From Uliginosibacterium sp. (GTDB taxonomy: Bacteria > Pseudomonadota > Gammaproteobacteria > Burkholderiales > Rhodocyclaceae): a stretch of DNA of 64,000 nucleotides. The translations under genes were made by a program, and so were the position numbers. The stretch spans positions 62,001 through 126,000 of the forward strand of contig JADKDZ010000010.1 of the NCBI GenBank assembly GCA_016718265.1, read 5' to 3'. The number at the start of each line of letters is the position of its first letter. The first letter of the stretch is position 1. Below the pieces are notes generated by a model. It was not told the DNA's origin, searched no databases, and saw only the letters and a list, made by a program, of their open reading frames with translations. Positions 54,467 to 63,834 of this stretch are shown here, in pieces.

Positions 54467-54796
54467 GTGAGCGGTTCTGGCGTTTTTCGATTCGTGGCTT
54501 TTGTGCTGGTGCTGGCGGCATCCCTGCCTGTGCTGGCGGACGACTTGCATGTGCGTCCGCGCTGGCGTGAGGTGCGGGAGGACCCGGCTGCACACGAGGT
54601 GTTCATTGAGCAGCGACGCGAGCAGCGCGAGCGCATGCGTGTGTTGCGGCAGGAGTTGCGTGAAGATTTCCGCACGCAGGATGCCCCGGGCGATTACCCC
54701 GAGCGCGGCGGTCTGCGCAGAGTATCCCCGGAGGAACGTGTTCGCATTCGGGAGGACATCCGGGAAGTCTGGCGGGAGCGCCGATCGCGTCGTTAA
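54467..54796 (+). CDS. Small exported arginine/glutamate-rich protein
   Basis: The 109-residue frame starts at a GTG (54467), giving a signal peptide (FRFVAFVLVLAASLPVLA) cleaved before DDLHVRP. The mature part is highly charged, with RREQRERMRVLRQELRED and SPEERVRIREDIREVWRE forming probable amphipathic helices. Such helices recall small periplasmic sensors or chaperones of the CpxP/Spy class, but the LTxxQ motif is absent, so only an unnamed exported protein is claimed. Its stop codon overlaps that of the convergent HAD gene. Confidence 0.55.
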   Translation: MSGSGVFRFVAFVLVLAASLPVLADDLHVRPRWREVREDPAAHEVFIEQRREQRERMRVLRQELREDFRTQDAPGDYPERGGLRRVSPEERVRIREDIREVWRERRSRR

Positions 54797-55626
54797 ACGG
54801 ACAGCGCACCCAGCACGTGCTGCTGAAGCACGGTGGCGATAGACGGCGAGTCATTGCTGCCGGTAACGAGCGCGGCGGCTGCTTGCACAATGTCCTTGCT
54901 GTGCGACATGGCTACGCCAAGTCCGACAGCTTGCAGCATTGACAGATCATTCGGGCTATCGCCAAAGGCGATGACTTCCTGAGGACTGATACCCTGCTGC
55001 TGCAGCCACTCCGTCAGCAAGCGCCCTTTGCTGTTGCCGCGCTGTGCGACGTCCACCCGGTCGCGGGCAGACCACTCGCAGCTCAAGCCCAGCTCCTGTT
55101 CAACAGAGTTTCCGAAATGGCGCAGGCGATCAAGATCCGGGGATGTCAGGGCAAATTTCCAGACGTATGTCGCGTCTTCTATTCTGTGGTCGAAACGCAG
55201 GACCTGCTCAATCAAGGGTCGCGAGTCTGAAGAGACCGAATCGGCCCAGTGCAGCAAACGGCGCAAATGCGGCTCGATAGTCTCGTAAGTCATGGCGGCA
55301 TCCGCGTACATCAGCGCATGGACATCATGCTTGCGGACGAGCGCCAGGGTTTGATGTGCCTGGCTCTTTGTAAGCGGGCGGGGGCTTTGTGCCGTTTGGC
55401 TGAGCACGTCCCAAGCGTAGGTGCCGTTGCAGCACATCAGGGGCGTGTCGAGTCCCAGCTCGCGATGATAGGGGAGCGCGGCGGTATGGTGACGACCTGT
55501 GACCATGATTACGTGCAGGCCAGCCGCGCGGGTCGCCCGAATCGCCGCGGCGACCTCGGGACGGATCTTCAGGTCGCTGCCGAGCAAGGTCCCATCCAGA
55601 TCCAGCGCGACCGCTTTATATTTCAT
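54793..55626 (-). CDS. Cof-type HAD-IIB phosphatase
   Basis: A 277-residue cytoplasmic hydrolase starting MKYKAVALDLDGTLLGSDLK, with HAD motif I (DLDGTL). Motif II is VTGR, and motif III/IV lie in NSKGRLLTEWL (Lys) and VIAFGDSPNDLSMLQAVGLG. The large C2B cap between motifs II and III marks the Cof family, which dephosphorylates sugar phosphates and cofactors such as FMN. GGTGAGAAC lies upstream of the ATG at 55626; an earlier in-frame ATG is less likely. Confidence 0.9.
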   Translation of the reverse strand: MKYKAVALDLDGTLLGSDLKIRPEVAAAIRATRAAGLHVIMVTGRHHTAALPYHRELGLDTPLMCCNGTYAWDVLSQTAQSPRPLTKSQAHQTLALVRKHDVHALMYADAAMTYETIEPHLRRLLHWADSVSSDSRPLIEQVLRFDHRIEDATYVWKFALTSPDLDRLRHFGNSVEQELGLSCEWSARDRVDVAQRGNSKGRLLTEWLQQQGISPQEVIAFGDSPNDLSMLQAVGLGVAMSHSKDIVQAAAALVTGSNDSPSIATVLQQHVLGALSV

Positions 55627-55749
55627 TGAGTTCTCACCGATGTTCATCGCCGAGAGCTGCAATCCGGCGCGAAAGCGGCATGATAAGTTCTCGAATCAGC
55701 AAAATGAAGCAAACATTGGGTGCGAGAGTGCGAAAACTACTTGTTTGCG

Positions 55750-56508
55750 TCATGCGAAGAATGCGTCCACCATCAGCTTGATGCCCGTGAGCCCCAACAA
55801 GAGTGTTGCCGCCCGAAAGAAAGGCACTTCCGGCAGGAGTCTTTGCGCCGTGTAGCCGAGCCAGACACCAATCGGTGCCAACACGGCGAGCAGGGCCGAG
55901 AGTTGCAAGACTTGCGCCGTAAATAGATCCAACGCGAAGTACGGTCCGATTTTTGCGATGTTCATCGCAGCGAAATAGACGACTGAGGTTGCGACAAACG
56001 ACTCTTTGGATAGGCGCCTGCGCAGCAGGTAAATCAATAGAAGTGGCCCACCGGCGTGGGCCAGCGCGCCAACCAATCCGGCCGCCGCGGACCAGGCAAA
56101 TCCTGCAACAGGGCCGGGATCCGTATCTGCCACCCATCTTTTTCGCAAACCGAAGAGGTGGTCCAGAGCGCATATAAGCGCGATTCCGCCAACGATCAGT
56201 ATCAGCGCCTGGGTCGAAAGGGAGCGGAACACGAGCGAGCCGATCACGATGCCGACCAGGCCACCCGGAAGGATGATTCTGAGCTCTTGCCAGGACCATT
56301 TTCCCCAGTACGCACGCAGACCACATGCGTCCATGATGCACAGCGAGGGAAGGATCGCAGCGGCTGCCAGCGGGGGCGGCATGAACAGCGACAGTAGCGG
56401 GACGGCAACGCCACCCAGTGCGCCACCAAAGCCGGATTTTGATATGCCGGTCAACAATACAGCGGCAATCGCGACGCTCCATGCGCCGACTGAGTAATGC
56501 AATAACAT
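55750..56508 (-). CDS. TauE/SafE (sulfite exporter) family permease
   Basis: A 252-residue polytopic protein of about eight helices, beginning AAVLLTGISKSGFGGALGG, the conserved TauE/SafE repeat signature with K-x-G-F-G-G. The second repeat shows LVGALAHAGGPLLLIYLLRR. The family moves sulfite, sulfonates or other organic anions across the inner membrane; the substrate here is unknown. It is a single gene. Confidence 0.88.
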   Translation of the reverse strand: MLLHYSVGAWSVAIAAVLLTGISKSGFGGALGGVAVPLLSLFMPPPLAAAAILPSLCIMDACGLRAYWGKWSWQELRIILPGGLVGIVIGSLVFRSLSTQALILIVGGIALICALDHLFGLRKRWVADTDPGPVAGFAWSAAAGLVGALAHAGGPLLLIYLLRRRLSKESFVATSVVYFAAMNIAKIGPYFALDLFTAQVLQLSALLAVLAPIGVWLGYTAQRLLPEVPFFRAATLLLGLTGIKLMVDAFFA

Positions 56509-56724
56509 GCCACTACCTCCCGAATACTACAATGCTCAAGGCCGACGTATTTTCAGGGACATTTCTCAAGTCACTATAACGCCGATAACGCATAACCGCT
56601 CGGGTTTATAGGACGAATGTCACGCGGGATTGATGCAGTTCAGGACGAGTGGATGTCCGGCGTGATGTCGCTGGAAATGGGCGATCCAGTATGGCCAGCC
56701 GGTTGTCGAGGCAGGCGACAAAAA

Positions 56725-56750
56725 CAAAAAAGCCGACCCGAGGGTCGGCT
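56725..56750 (-). terminator. Rho-independent terminator of the small lipoprotein gene
   Basis: On the minus strand AGCCGACCC and GGGTCGGCT form a 9-bp stem with a 2-base loop, followed by a run of T (complement of AAAAAA). Confidence 0.85.
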
Positions 56751-56772
56751 TCTCTGGTACTGCTTGGCCTGA

Positions 56773-56967
56773 TTACTGAGCCGGCGAAGCTTCAGCAGCA
56801 GGAGCCGAAGCGTCAGCAGCCGGAGCCGAAGCGTCAGCAGCAGGAGCGGAGGCTTCAACAGCAGGAGCGGACGCTTCAACAGCGGCAGCAGGAGCTTCTT
56901 CAGCCGGCTTATTACAAGCAGACATGGCCAGAGCGATCAGAGCAGCGACGAGGAGAGACTGTTTCAT
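56773..56967 (-). CDS. Small alanine/proline-repeat lipoprotein
   Basis: A 64-residue product starting MKQSLLVAALIALAMSACNK with lipobox AMSAC (Cys18). The mature part is a low-complexity repeat of the unit ASAPAA or EASAPAV, about five copies, disordered and acidic. It is encoded by near-identical 18-21-base DNA repeats. AGGGAAAATACC precedes the ATG. Small abundant lipoproteins of this kind decorate the envelope; the role is unknown. The strong terminator supports expression. Confidence 0.75.
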   Translation of the reverse strand: MKQSLLVAALIALAMSACNKPAEEAPAAAVEASAPAVEASAPAADASAPAADASAPAAEASPAQ

Positions 56968-57218
56968 TGGTATTTTCCCTTGCAAAAATTGAGCGACAGC
57001 GTTTGCAACAAGCTAAAAATCGAAGATCGGTGTTCTCGACCGATTTCCAATTGTACCAGTTTTCAGATAGTTGTCGCCACTCATGCCTTGTTTTTTGAGT
57101 TGGCGCATATCCGCGCGCGCAACTTCAGCGCCGTGGTGGCGCCAGACTGATGTCAGACGCGGAGTAAAGCCTTGTGCGTAGATACTTTACAATCGCGTCT
57201 TTTGGGTAGGGGCTGTTG

Positions 57219-58535
57219 ATGCCGGTAGCTGTTATCGAGTCACTTGACCACGAAGGACGCGGAATTGCGCGTTGTGATGGCAAGGCGATTTTCATCGAAG
57301 GGGGGCTACCCGGCGAGCGTGTTGAGTATTCGACGTTTCGGTCGCGCCCTAGCTACGAGCAGGCGAACCTGTCCAGGGTGCTTCGGGCCAGTGCACAGCG
57401 GGTTGCCCCGCTTTGCCCGCACTTTGGCACCTGTGGTGGTTGCAGCATGCAGCACGTCGAGATCGGCACGCAATTGGCCACCAAGCAGCGGATCCTGGAA
57501 GACGCGCTATGGCACATAGCGAAGCTTGAGCCGGGTCTCGTCTTGCCAACGATTGATGGCCCGGCCTGGGCGTATCGTTCTCGGGCCCGGCTCGGCGTGT
57601 GTGTTGTGCCGCGCTTGGGTGGTGTGCTGGTAGGCTTTCATGAGAAGCGCAGCAGCTATATCGCCGACATGTTGTCGTGCCCGATACTGCCACCCCGGAT
57701 TTCCGGTTTGTTACCCGAGTTGCGCGAGTTGATTGCGGGGCTGACCCACCCGGACCGTGTTCCGCAAGTAGAGCTTGCTGTCGGTGACGGCAAAACCGTT
57801 CTGGTCGTGCGTACCTTGGTATCGTTTAATTCCCGAGACATAAAGCGCCTGACTGATTTTGGCGAGAGGCATGGGCTCAGCATGTGGAGTCAGCCAGGCG
57901 GACCGGCAACGGCCAAGCCCCTCGCAGCAGGGGAGCCCGCCGTGCTGCAGTACTCGCTGCCTGAGTTTGATGTGCGGTTTCATTTTCGTCCAACAGACTT
58001 CACGCAGGTGAACGTTGAGGTCAATCGTTTGCTGATGCGGCGGGCCATGCAGTTGCTGGACCCACGTCCCGGCGAGCGGATTGCCGACCTGTTCTGCGGC
58101 TTGGGTAATTTCAGCTTGCCGATTGCGCGGTTGGGGGCTCGGGTGATCGGGGTGGAGGGCAGCGAGGCACTGGTTCAGCGCGCCGCAGCCAATGCCAAAC
58201 TCAACGGCCTTGAAGCCCGGTGCGAGTTCAGTGTTGCCAATCTGTTTGAAGCAACGGCGCAGAGTCTCAACAAACTCGGGCATCTGGACAAAATGCTGAT
58301 CGATCCGCCAAGAGAAGGGGCGATTGCGGTCGTCAAAGCCCTTGCCGAGGGCCGTCCTCGAAGGATCGTCTACGTGTCGTGCAATCCGTCCACCCTGGCA
58401 CGCGATGCTGCGATACTCGTGCGCGAGAAGGGGTATCGTCTCGCGGCCGCGGGTGTTGCAAACATGTTCCCTCAGACCTCACACGTTGAATCCATTGCGG
58501 TTTTCGAGCAGTACGAGGCAGGTGCGCGCGATTGA
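57219..58535 (+). CDS. rlmD: 23S rRNA (uracil-5-)-methyltransferase, RlmD type
   Basis: A 438-residue TrmA-superfamily enzyme. An N-terminal TRAM domain (VIESLDHEGRGIARCDGKAI) is followed by a [4Fe-4S] cluster segment CPHFGTCGGC. The SAM-binding motif is IADLFCGLGNFSLPIA, and DPPREGA and VYVSCNPSTLARD with the catalytic Cys complete the set. It adds the 5-methyl group to U1939 (or U747 if RlmC-like) of 23S rRNA; length and cluster favour RlmD. The ATG at 57219 follows a TTG that would add one residue. A tRNA gene follows. Confidence 0.9.
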   Translation: MPVAVIESLDHEGRGIARCDGKAIFIEGGLPGERVEYSTFRSRPSYEQANLSRVLRASAQRVAPLCPHFGTCGGCSMQHVEIGTQLATKQRILEDALWHIAKLEPGLVLPTIDGPAWAYRSRARLGVCVVPRLGGVLVGFHEKRSSYIADMLSCPILPPRISGLLPELRELIAGLTHPDRVPQVELAVGDGKTVLVVRTLVSFNSRDIKRLTDFGERHGLSMWSQPGGPATAKPLAAGEPAVLQYSLPEFDVRFHFRPTDFTQVNVEVNRLLMRRAMQLLDPRPGERIADLFCGLGNFSLPIARLGARVIGVEGSEALVQRAAANAKLNGLEARCEFSVANLFEATAQSLNKLGHLDKMLIDPPREGAIAVVKALAEGRPRRIVYVSCNPSTLARDAAILVREKGYRLAAAGVANMFPQTSHVESIAVFEQYEAGARD

Positions 58536-58618
58536 CCTTGCCAGCGAGTAAAACGGGCCTTAGAATCCCGGCCTCGCAATACTTCTCGCCTGTCGCACGC
58601 GCGGTGGCAGGCAAATAC

Positions 58619-58708
58619 GGATAGGTGGCAGAGCGGTTGAATGCACCGGTCTTGAAAACCGGCGACGGGGAAACTCGTTCGTGAGTTCGAATCTCACCCT
58701 ATCCGCCA
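58619..58708 (+). tRNA. tRNA-Ser (anticodon UGA)
   Basis: A class II tRNA: acceptor GGATAGG/CCTATCC, anticodon stem CCGGT/ACCGG with loop CTTGAAA, a long variable arm GACGGGGAAACTCGTTC, T loop AGTTCGAATCT and encoded CCA at 58706-58708. Confidence 0.95.
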
Positions 58709-58763
58709 ATTACCAGTGTGGTTGAACTGGATGGCGTGGCCATTCTGTGGCGCGCGTAGGTTT

Positions 58764-59864
58764 ATGGCATCCCGCTTGTCTGTCATCGATGGTCTGAAGG
58801 TCCTGGCGTCGCAAACCATCGTGTTGCATCACCTGGCTTCCTACGGCCCGATTGCCGACGCGGCACATACCCTGTCTCCTGAGTTGTTCGGCTGGCTGTT
58901 TGGCTATGGCCGCATGGCGGTACAGATTTTTCTTGTAGCGGGTGGTTTTCTTGCAGCAAGAAGTCTGGCGCCGGCGTGTATGCTGATCGAATCAAGTCTG
59001 ATTGATCTCTTTACCCGTCGCTACATTCGCCTTGCCGTGCCGCTCATGGCGGCCGTAGTGGTGGCGGTGCTCACCGCTTGCCTGGCGCGAGGCATCATGG
59101 TCGACGATGCCATTCCTGCGGCACCCGGCCTCTTCCAGTTTCTGGCCCACCTGTTTTTACTGCACGATCTGTTGGGCGTCCCTGCGCTGTCGGCCGGGGT
59201 CTGGTACGTCGCCATCGACTTTCAGCTGTACTCGCTGACGATCCTGCTGTTGTGGATTGCCCGGCGTGCCGCGCGCTCTATGGCCTGGACGCAATGCTTC
59301 GGAATGGCCGCTTTGAGTGCGCTAGCCGTGTCGTCGCTCTTTTTCTTCAACCGAGACGCCGCGTGGGATGTTGCCGCGCCCTACCATTTCGCCGCGTATT
59401 CAATGGGAATGTTCTGTTTCTGGCTGACCAGGAAGCGAGAGCTGCCTGTTTTCTGGATCTGCGTGGTGGTATTGGCTGCTTTGGCGAGTCTTACGGTCGA
59501 CTTTCGTCTTCGCCTCGCGGTGGCGCTGGCGGTGGCTTTCGTTATCGGCATTTATGTCCGTACCGGACTCTTTGCTGGCCTGTTTGCAGGCACCTGGGTC
59601 AAGCGACTGTCACGCGAGTCTTATTCCCTGTTTCTCGTCCACTTTCCCGTCTGCCTGCTCGTCAATGCCGTGTTTGCACGGGTAGGGGGTGACTCATCTG
59701 TTCCGGTGCTGCTCGCGCTGCTGATCGCGTGGGCCTTGAGCATGGCACTGGCCAGTGTGTTTCATCGCAAGGTGGAGGCACGTTCTGACCACGTGCTGTC
59801 TTGGCTGGGATCTCTGGGCCTGCGCCCGGGGCGGCCAATTCCGCTGTCACAGACGGGCGGGTAG
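58764..59864 (+). CDS. Acyltransferase 3 family membrane protein (OafA/NolL-like)
   Basis: A 366-residue protein with about ten membrane helices. The N-terminal SVIDGLKVLASQTIVLHHLA corresponds to the R-x-x-D-x-L-R-x-x-A-x-x-x-V-x-x-x-H pattern of acyltransferase-3, with the active His in the first helix region. SYSLFLVHFPVCLLVN near the end matches the family's C-terminal helix. Members transfer acetyl or other acyl groups to sugars of LPS, exopolysaccharide or peptidoglycan. No glycan operon is adjacent, so the acceptor is unknown. The ATG at 58764 is favoured by GTAGG; starts at 58716 or 58731 are possible. Confidence 0.85.
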   Translation: MASRLSVIDGLKVLASQTIVLHHLASYGPIADAAHTLSPELFGWLFGYGRMAVQIFLVAGGFLAARSLAPACMLIESSLIDLFTRRYIRLAVPLMAAVVVAVLTACLARGIMVDDAIPAAPGLFQFLAHLFLLHDLLGVPALSAGVWYVAIDFQLYSLTILLLWIARRAARSMAWTQCFGMAALSALAVSSLFFFNRDAAWDVAAPYHFAAYSMGMFCFWLTRKRELPVFWICVVVLAALASLTVDFRLRLAVALAVAFVIGIYVRTGLFAGLFAGTWVKRLSRESYSLFLVHFPVCLLVNAVFARVGGDSSVPVLLALLIAWALSMALASVFHRKVEARSDHVLSWLGSLGLRPGRPIPLSQTGG

Positions 59865-60033
59865 CTCTCCGCTCTTGGCTTTTACACCGGGCAAGCCGAA
59901 CTTCCTGCGCGGGCTTTAGCTGCGCGTGCGCATTGGCAGCCCCATAGCAAGCGGAGCCGGGTCAAGGGCGCCCCATCCGGCAAGCTCGCGCAGGGGATTG
60001 AAGCTCGCGACATCGGGTAACCGGGCACCATGC

Positions 60034-61608
60034 TCAATAGATTTCACGGGTCTCGAGGAAACGTACATTGGGATGCCTCTCTTGCGCCATCTGCAGGTTC
60101 ACACGATTTGGCGCGAGGTAGACGTAGTCACCCGCGCCATCCAGCGCCATGTTGGCGGGGGCCTTGTCGAGTAGCGCCTTGATGTCGTCGTCCTTTCCGC
60201 GCAGCCAGCGAGCGGTGGCCCAGGAGCAGGGCTCGAAGACACATTCGACGCTGTATTCGTGTTCCAGGCGGTGCTGCACAACATCGAACTGCAGCATGCC
60301 GACTGCGCCGAGGATGAGGTCGTTGGAGGCGAGCGGCTTGAAGAGCTGGGTGGCGCCTTCTTCGGCCAGTTGCTGCAGCCCCTTTTGCAGTTGCTTCATC
60401 TTGAGCGGGTTCTTGATTTGCGCGCGACGGAAAAGATCTGGTGCAAACGATGGGATCCCCGTGAACTTGAGGTCTTCGCCTTCGGTAAAGGTATCGCCGA
60501 GGCGGATGGTGCCGTGGTTCGGAATGCCGATGATGTCGCCCGAGAAAGCTTCATCGGTCGTGTTGCGGTCCTGCGCCATGAAGGTGATCGCGTTGTTGAT
60601 CGCCAGCGTCTTGCCCTGTGAGACCTGCTTGATCTTCATGCCGCGCTCGAAGCGGCCCGAGCACACGCGCAGGAAGGCGATCCGGTCGCGGTGCTTGGGG
60701 TCCATATTGGCCTGAATCTTGAAGACGAAACCGGAGAATTTGGACTCGCCCGGTTCCACCTGACGGTTTTCTGACGCGCGGGCAAGCGGTGCAGGCGCGT
60801 GATCGACGAGCGCATCAAGAACTGATTGCACGCCAAAGTTATTCACCCCTGAGCCGAAGAACACGGGTGTCTGCTTGCCAGCGAGGTAAGCCGCCTTGTC
60901 AAAGGCATGCGAGGCGCCACGTACCAGTTCCACTTCGATGCGCAGTTCCTCGGCCTGATCGCCGATGAGTTCGTCCAGCCGCGGGTTGTTCAGCCCGTCA
61001 ATCACTTCCGATGTGCCTTTCTCGGCATGCGGATCGAAGAATGAAATGCTGTCGTTGTAGAGGTGATATACCCCGCGGAAGCGTTTGCCCATGCCGATTG
61101 GCCAGGTCATCGGCGCGCACTGCATGCCGAGCACGGATTCGATTTCGTCGAGCAGCTCGATCGGCTCGCGGCCTTCGCGGTCGAGCTTGTTGATGAAGGT
61201 GAGGATCGGCGTGTCGCGCAGGCGGCAGACGTTCAGGAGCTTGATGGTCTGTGATTCCACGCCATTGACCGAGTCGATCACCATCACCGCCGAGTCGACG
61301 GCTGTAAGCGTGCGGTAGGTGTCTTCCGAGAAGTCTTCGTGCCCCGGGGTGTCGAGCAGGTTGATGATCGCGTCTCGATACGGGAACTGCATCACCGAGG
61401 AGGTGACCGAGATACCGCGCTGCTTCTCCAGTTCCATCCAGTCGGACGTCGCATGGCGGGCGGCCTTGCGCGCACGCACTTCGCCAGCGACCTGAATCGC
61501 ACCGCCGAACCACAGCAGCTTTTCCGTTAGCGTAGTTTTACCCGCGTCAGGGTGGGAAATGATCGCAAAGGTGCGACGGCGGGCGAGTTCGTGCTGGAGC
61601 GTGGTCAT
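60034..61608 (-). CDS. prfC: Peptide chain release factor 3
   Basis: A 524-residue translational GTPase starting MTTLQHELARRRTFAIISHP. G-domain motifs are SHPDAGKTTLTE (G1), GISVTSSVMQF (G2 region), LDTPGHEDFSEDTYRT (G3) and FINKLDRE (G4). The C-terminal part ends ERHPNVRFLETREIY, matching RF3. RF3 recycles RF1 and RF2 from the ribosome after termination. The ATG at 61608 is used; a TTG at 61635 is upstream. It is a single gene. Confidence 0.95.
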   Translation of the reverse strand: MTTLQHELARRRTFAIISHPDAGKTTLTEKLLWFGGAIQVAGEVRARKAARHATSDWMELEKQRGISVTSSVMQFPYRDAIINLLDTPGHEDFSEDTYRTLTAVDSAVMVIDSVNGVESQTIKLLNVCRLRDTPILTFINKLDREGREPIELLDEIESVLGMQCAPMTWPIGMGKRFRGVYHLYNDSISFFDPHAEKGTSEVIDGLNNPRLDELIGDQAEELRIEVELVRGASHAFDKAAYLAGKQTPVFFGSGVNNFGVQSVLDALVDHAPAPLARASENRQVEPGESKFSGFVFKIQANMDPKHRDRIAFLRVCSGRFERGMKIKQVSQGKTLAINNAITFMAQDRNTTDEAFSGDIIGIPNHGTIRLGDTFTEGEDLKFTGIPSFAPDLFRRAQIKNPLKMKQLQKGLQQLAEEGATQLFKPLASNDLILGAVGMLQFDVVQHRLEHEYSVECVFEPCSWATARWLRGKDDDIKALLDKAPANMALDGAGDYVYLAPNRVNLQMAQERHPNVRFLETREIY

Positions 61609-61788
61609 GATTTCGGGGGGAGGGCTTTCGGGCAAGGCGCGGATTATACGTCCCGAGGCGGGTGCAGTCAGGGGATAAGAGCCAATCGCCAGGGGATTGT
61701 CGTCAGGGCGCAGCGGGGCACGCCAGATTCTTGCTGACGGGAAGTCCGCCAGCAGGGCACGTGGCGCCGATTTCCTGGTAGAAGCGGA

Positions 61789-62547
61789 CTAACGCTGCCC
61801 CAGCCAAGCCTCCACGAGATGATTGACGTATTCCGGATTCTCCCAGAGCGGGAAACCCCCTGACTCGGGGACAATTTCGCGCCGGGAGCCGGTAGCCTTC
61901 GCGAAGGCCTCACTCATTGAGAGGAAGGAGGTCATGTCATGCTCGCCGTTGTAGGCGAGGCAGGGGCAGGCGATCCGGCCGAGCTCTCCGCGCATGTCGC
62001 GTGGTTTTTGGGGCGGAAGCTCGTTGAGCCAGGGGCGTCCGGCAAAATCCCGGATGATGGCGAGCTGCTCGGCCTTGCGGGCTTTTTCAGGGTGGGCATT
62101 CAAGTAGCGATACCAGCCCGAGGCTTCGATCCAGTCTGTGTGGGCGGCGTCGAGGCCTTGCGCTCTCGCGACGTTCTTCGTGCGCTGGATGTTGGCGTCG
62201 ATTTCGGGCGTGGGGCTGCCAGGGATCACGAGCCCCTCAAGGATCATTCGGCCGATGTAGTCCGGCTGGCGCAGATAGAGGTTGATCGCGACCCCAGTGC
62301 CGGTGTGAGTGCCCCAGACGATGGCGTTTCTGAGCCCCTGTGTATCGAAGTAGGCCTGAATATCGTCGGTGTACTCTTCGTTACCGTAAGGGCCAGGCTC
62401 GTTCTGACTCCTGCCATGGCCGCGCAGGTCGAGCGCATGGACGCGGTAGCGGTCGCCGAAATGCGCTATCTGGCGATCGAATAGTCGCTTGTTCTGCACG
62501 AAGCCGTGGAGCAGCACGAGATCTGGTTTGATGTCGTCCGAAATCAT
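61789..62547 (-). CDS. Alpha/beta-hydrolase-fold protein lacking the usual nucleophile and catalytic His
   Basis: A 252-residue protein of the alpha/beta hydrolase fold: LVLLHGFVQNKRLFDRQI (oxyanion loop) and VHALDLRGHGRSQNEPG are typical. The nucleophile elbow reads GTHTG with His81 where Ser, Asp or Cys is expected. The C-terminal SGGFPLWENPEYV has Gly231 where the catalytic His (usually GHFP) should be, while the acidic residue in NGEHDMTSF is retained. The fold is clear; ordinary esterase chemistry is doubtful. It may be a binding protein or use other chemistry. Eight bases separate it from the downstream-transcribed EEP gene, so they may form an operon. Confidence 0.75.
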   Translation of the reverse strand: MISDDIKPDLVLLHGFVQNKRLFDRQIAHFGDRYRVHALDLRGHGRSQNEPGPYGNEEYTDDIQAYFDTQGLRNAIVWGTHTGTGVAINLYLRQPDYIGRMILEGLVIPGSPTPEIDANIQRTKNVARAQGLDAAHTDWIEASGWYRYLNAHPEKARKAEQLAIIRDFAGRPWLNELPPQKPRDMRGELGRIACPCLAYNGEHDMTSFLSMSEAFAKATGSRREIVPESGGFPLWENPEYVNHLVEAWLGQR

Positions 62548-62555
62548 GTTTCTTC

Positions 62556-63584
62556 TCAGTTCTCCGCCTCGCCCTCGCGCAGGCGCAACAAGGCGCGCAC
62601 AAAGCCGTGGTCAGAGCGGGTGCGGTCGCGGCCTTCGTTGAGGTGATCATTGAAGTAATCGACGCGGCGCACGTCGCCGATGGCAAAACGACTGCCCGCG
62701 ACGAATTCTTCCGAGACCCAGATCTGATCCAGGATTTCGGGACTGCCTTGGTGAATGTGGGAGTAGCCCACGTCACGTCTCAGCGCCAGCCCGGTTTGAA
62801 CGTCCGGCGCGTGCCATAACGCGACATCGCGCGCGCCGCGGTCGAAAGCTACTTCACCGGTGGCGGCAATGATCTGCGAGGTCACCGAGCCGGGATTGTC
62901 GTTGAGGTCACCCGCGAGGATCAGTGGCGTCCGCGTGCCCTTAAGGAGCTCGCTTATCGTGACGCGCAAGGCTGCGCTCTCCGCGCCCCGCATGATCAGC
63001 GAACGCAGTGTGGCGCGGGCCACGATACGTGGGTCTGCGCGGTCTTCGAGCGGATTGCCACTGGCGTCGTTGAGGAATTTGGGCCGCTTCGACTTGAGGT
63101 GAACCACCAGGACATGAAGCTCGGTTCCTTTCCGCGTCAGCAACTGCGCATGGAGTACCGGCCGCTCGAAGCGCTGGTGTGTTCCGATCTCGGGCACTTC
63201 GACGGCAAAGCCGGCCGGGAAGTCCCGCAGAGACGCAAGCGCGGTGAGCTTCAGCCGCGTTGCCAGGCCGACACGTGGCGTTCCCTCAGCCCCTTGCTCG
63301 GCACCCGGAGCCAGTACGTGGGCATAGTTCAGGCCAGATGCGCTGGCCGCCGCGACCAGCGCAGCCTCATCCCACACCTCTTCAAAGCACGCGATATCGG
63401 CGTTCATCCGATGCAGGTGTTCGCCGAGCCAGGCAAGCTTGCGCGCATATTCGCCTGGCTCGTAGGGCCGATCATTGGGGTAGAACTGGCGCCCCGGCAG
63501 GGCGAAGTTCTGCAGATTCAGGTTCGCGACCTGAATGGTGGTCCATTGCGACGCGTTGTTGCGTTGATCAGTTGGGCTCTGCAT
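62556..63584 (-). CDS. Endonuclease/exonuclease/phosphatase (EEP) family protein
   Basis: The 342-residue protein contains EEP motifs: IACFEEVWDEAALVAAASAS (metal Glu), LHVLVVHLKSKRP, LILAGDLNDNPGS (catalytic Asp and Asn), ILDQIWVSEEF and RSDHGFVRALL (Asp-His). No signal peptide is seen in this form. It is probably a nuclease or phosphodiesterase; members act on DNA, nucleotides or lipids, and the substrate is open. An in-frame upstream start at 63677 would add 31 residues. It precedes the alpha/beta hydrolase gene. Confidence 0.82.
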   Translation of the reverse strand: MQSPTDQRNNASQWTTIQVANLNLQNFALPGRQFYPNDRPYEPGEYARKLAWLGEHLHRMNADIACFEEVWDEAALVAAASASGLNYAHVLAPGAEQGAEGTPRVGLATRLKLTALASLRDFPAGFAVEVPEIGTHQRFERPVLHAQLLTRKGTELHVLVVHLKSKRPKFLNDASGNPLEDRADPRIVARATLRSLIMRGAESAALRVTISELLKGTRTPLILAGDLNDNPGSVTSQIIAATGEVAFDRGARDVALWHAPDVQTGLALRRDVGYSHIHQGSPEILDQIWVSEEFVAGSRFAIGDVRRVDYFNDHLNEGRDRTRSDHGFVRALLRLREGEAEN

Positions 63585-63765
63585 GGTTTGGGTCGAGGCA
63601 GTTAGCGTTCGGTTTGAGCAGTGTACGCATTCTGCCTTGCCGTAAGTCTCGCGGTGCGGGCGACCTGCATTTTCCATGGCTTGAGAGGCAGTATCCGCCT
63701 TAAAGCGCCATTGCCGCGCTATCTTCCAAGCAATAACCTGATCGCCATTGCGGGCTTTCTATTTA

Positions 63766-63794
63766 TTTACTTTACAACCAAATAGCGATATAGT
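63766..63794 (+). promoter_or_regulatory. Sigma-70-type promoter of the membrane-fusion protein gene
   Basis: TTTACT (63766-63771) and TATAGT (63789-63794) are separated by 17 bases, close to the consensus -35 and -10 boxes; the latter differs at one position. The start codon lies 41 bases further on. Confidence 0.5.
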
Positions 63795-63834
63795 TGTTTT
63801 AAGAATTCAGACTGCTTTGGCAGGGAGTGCAGCG

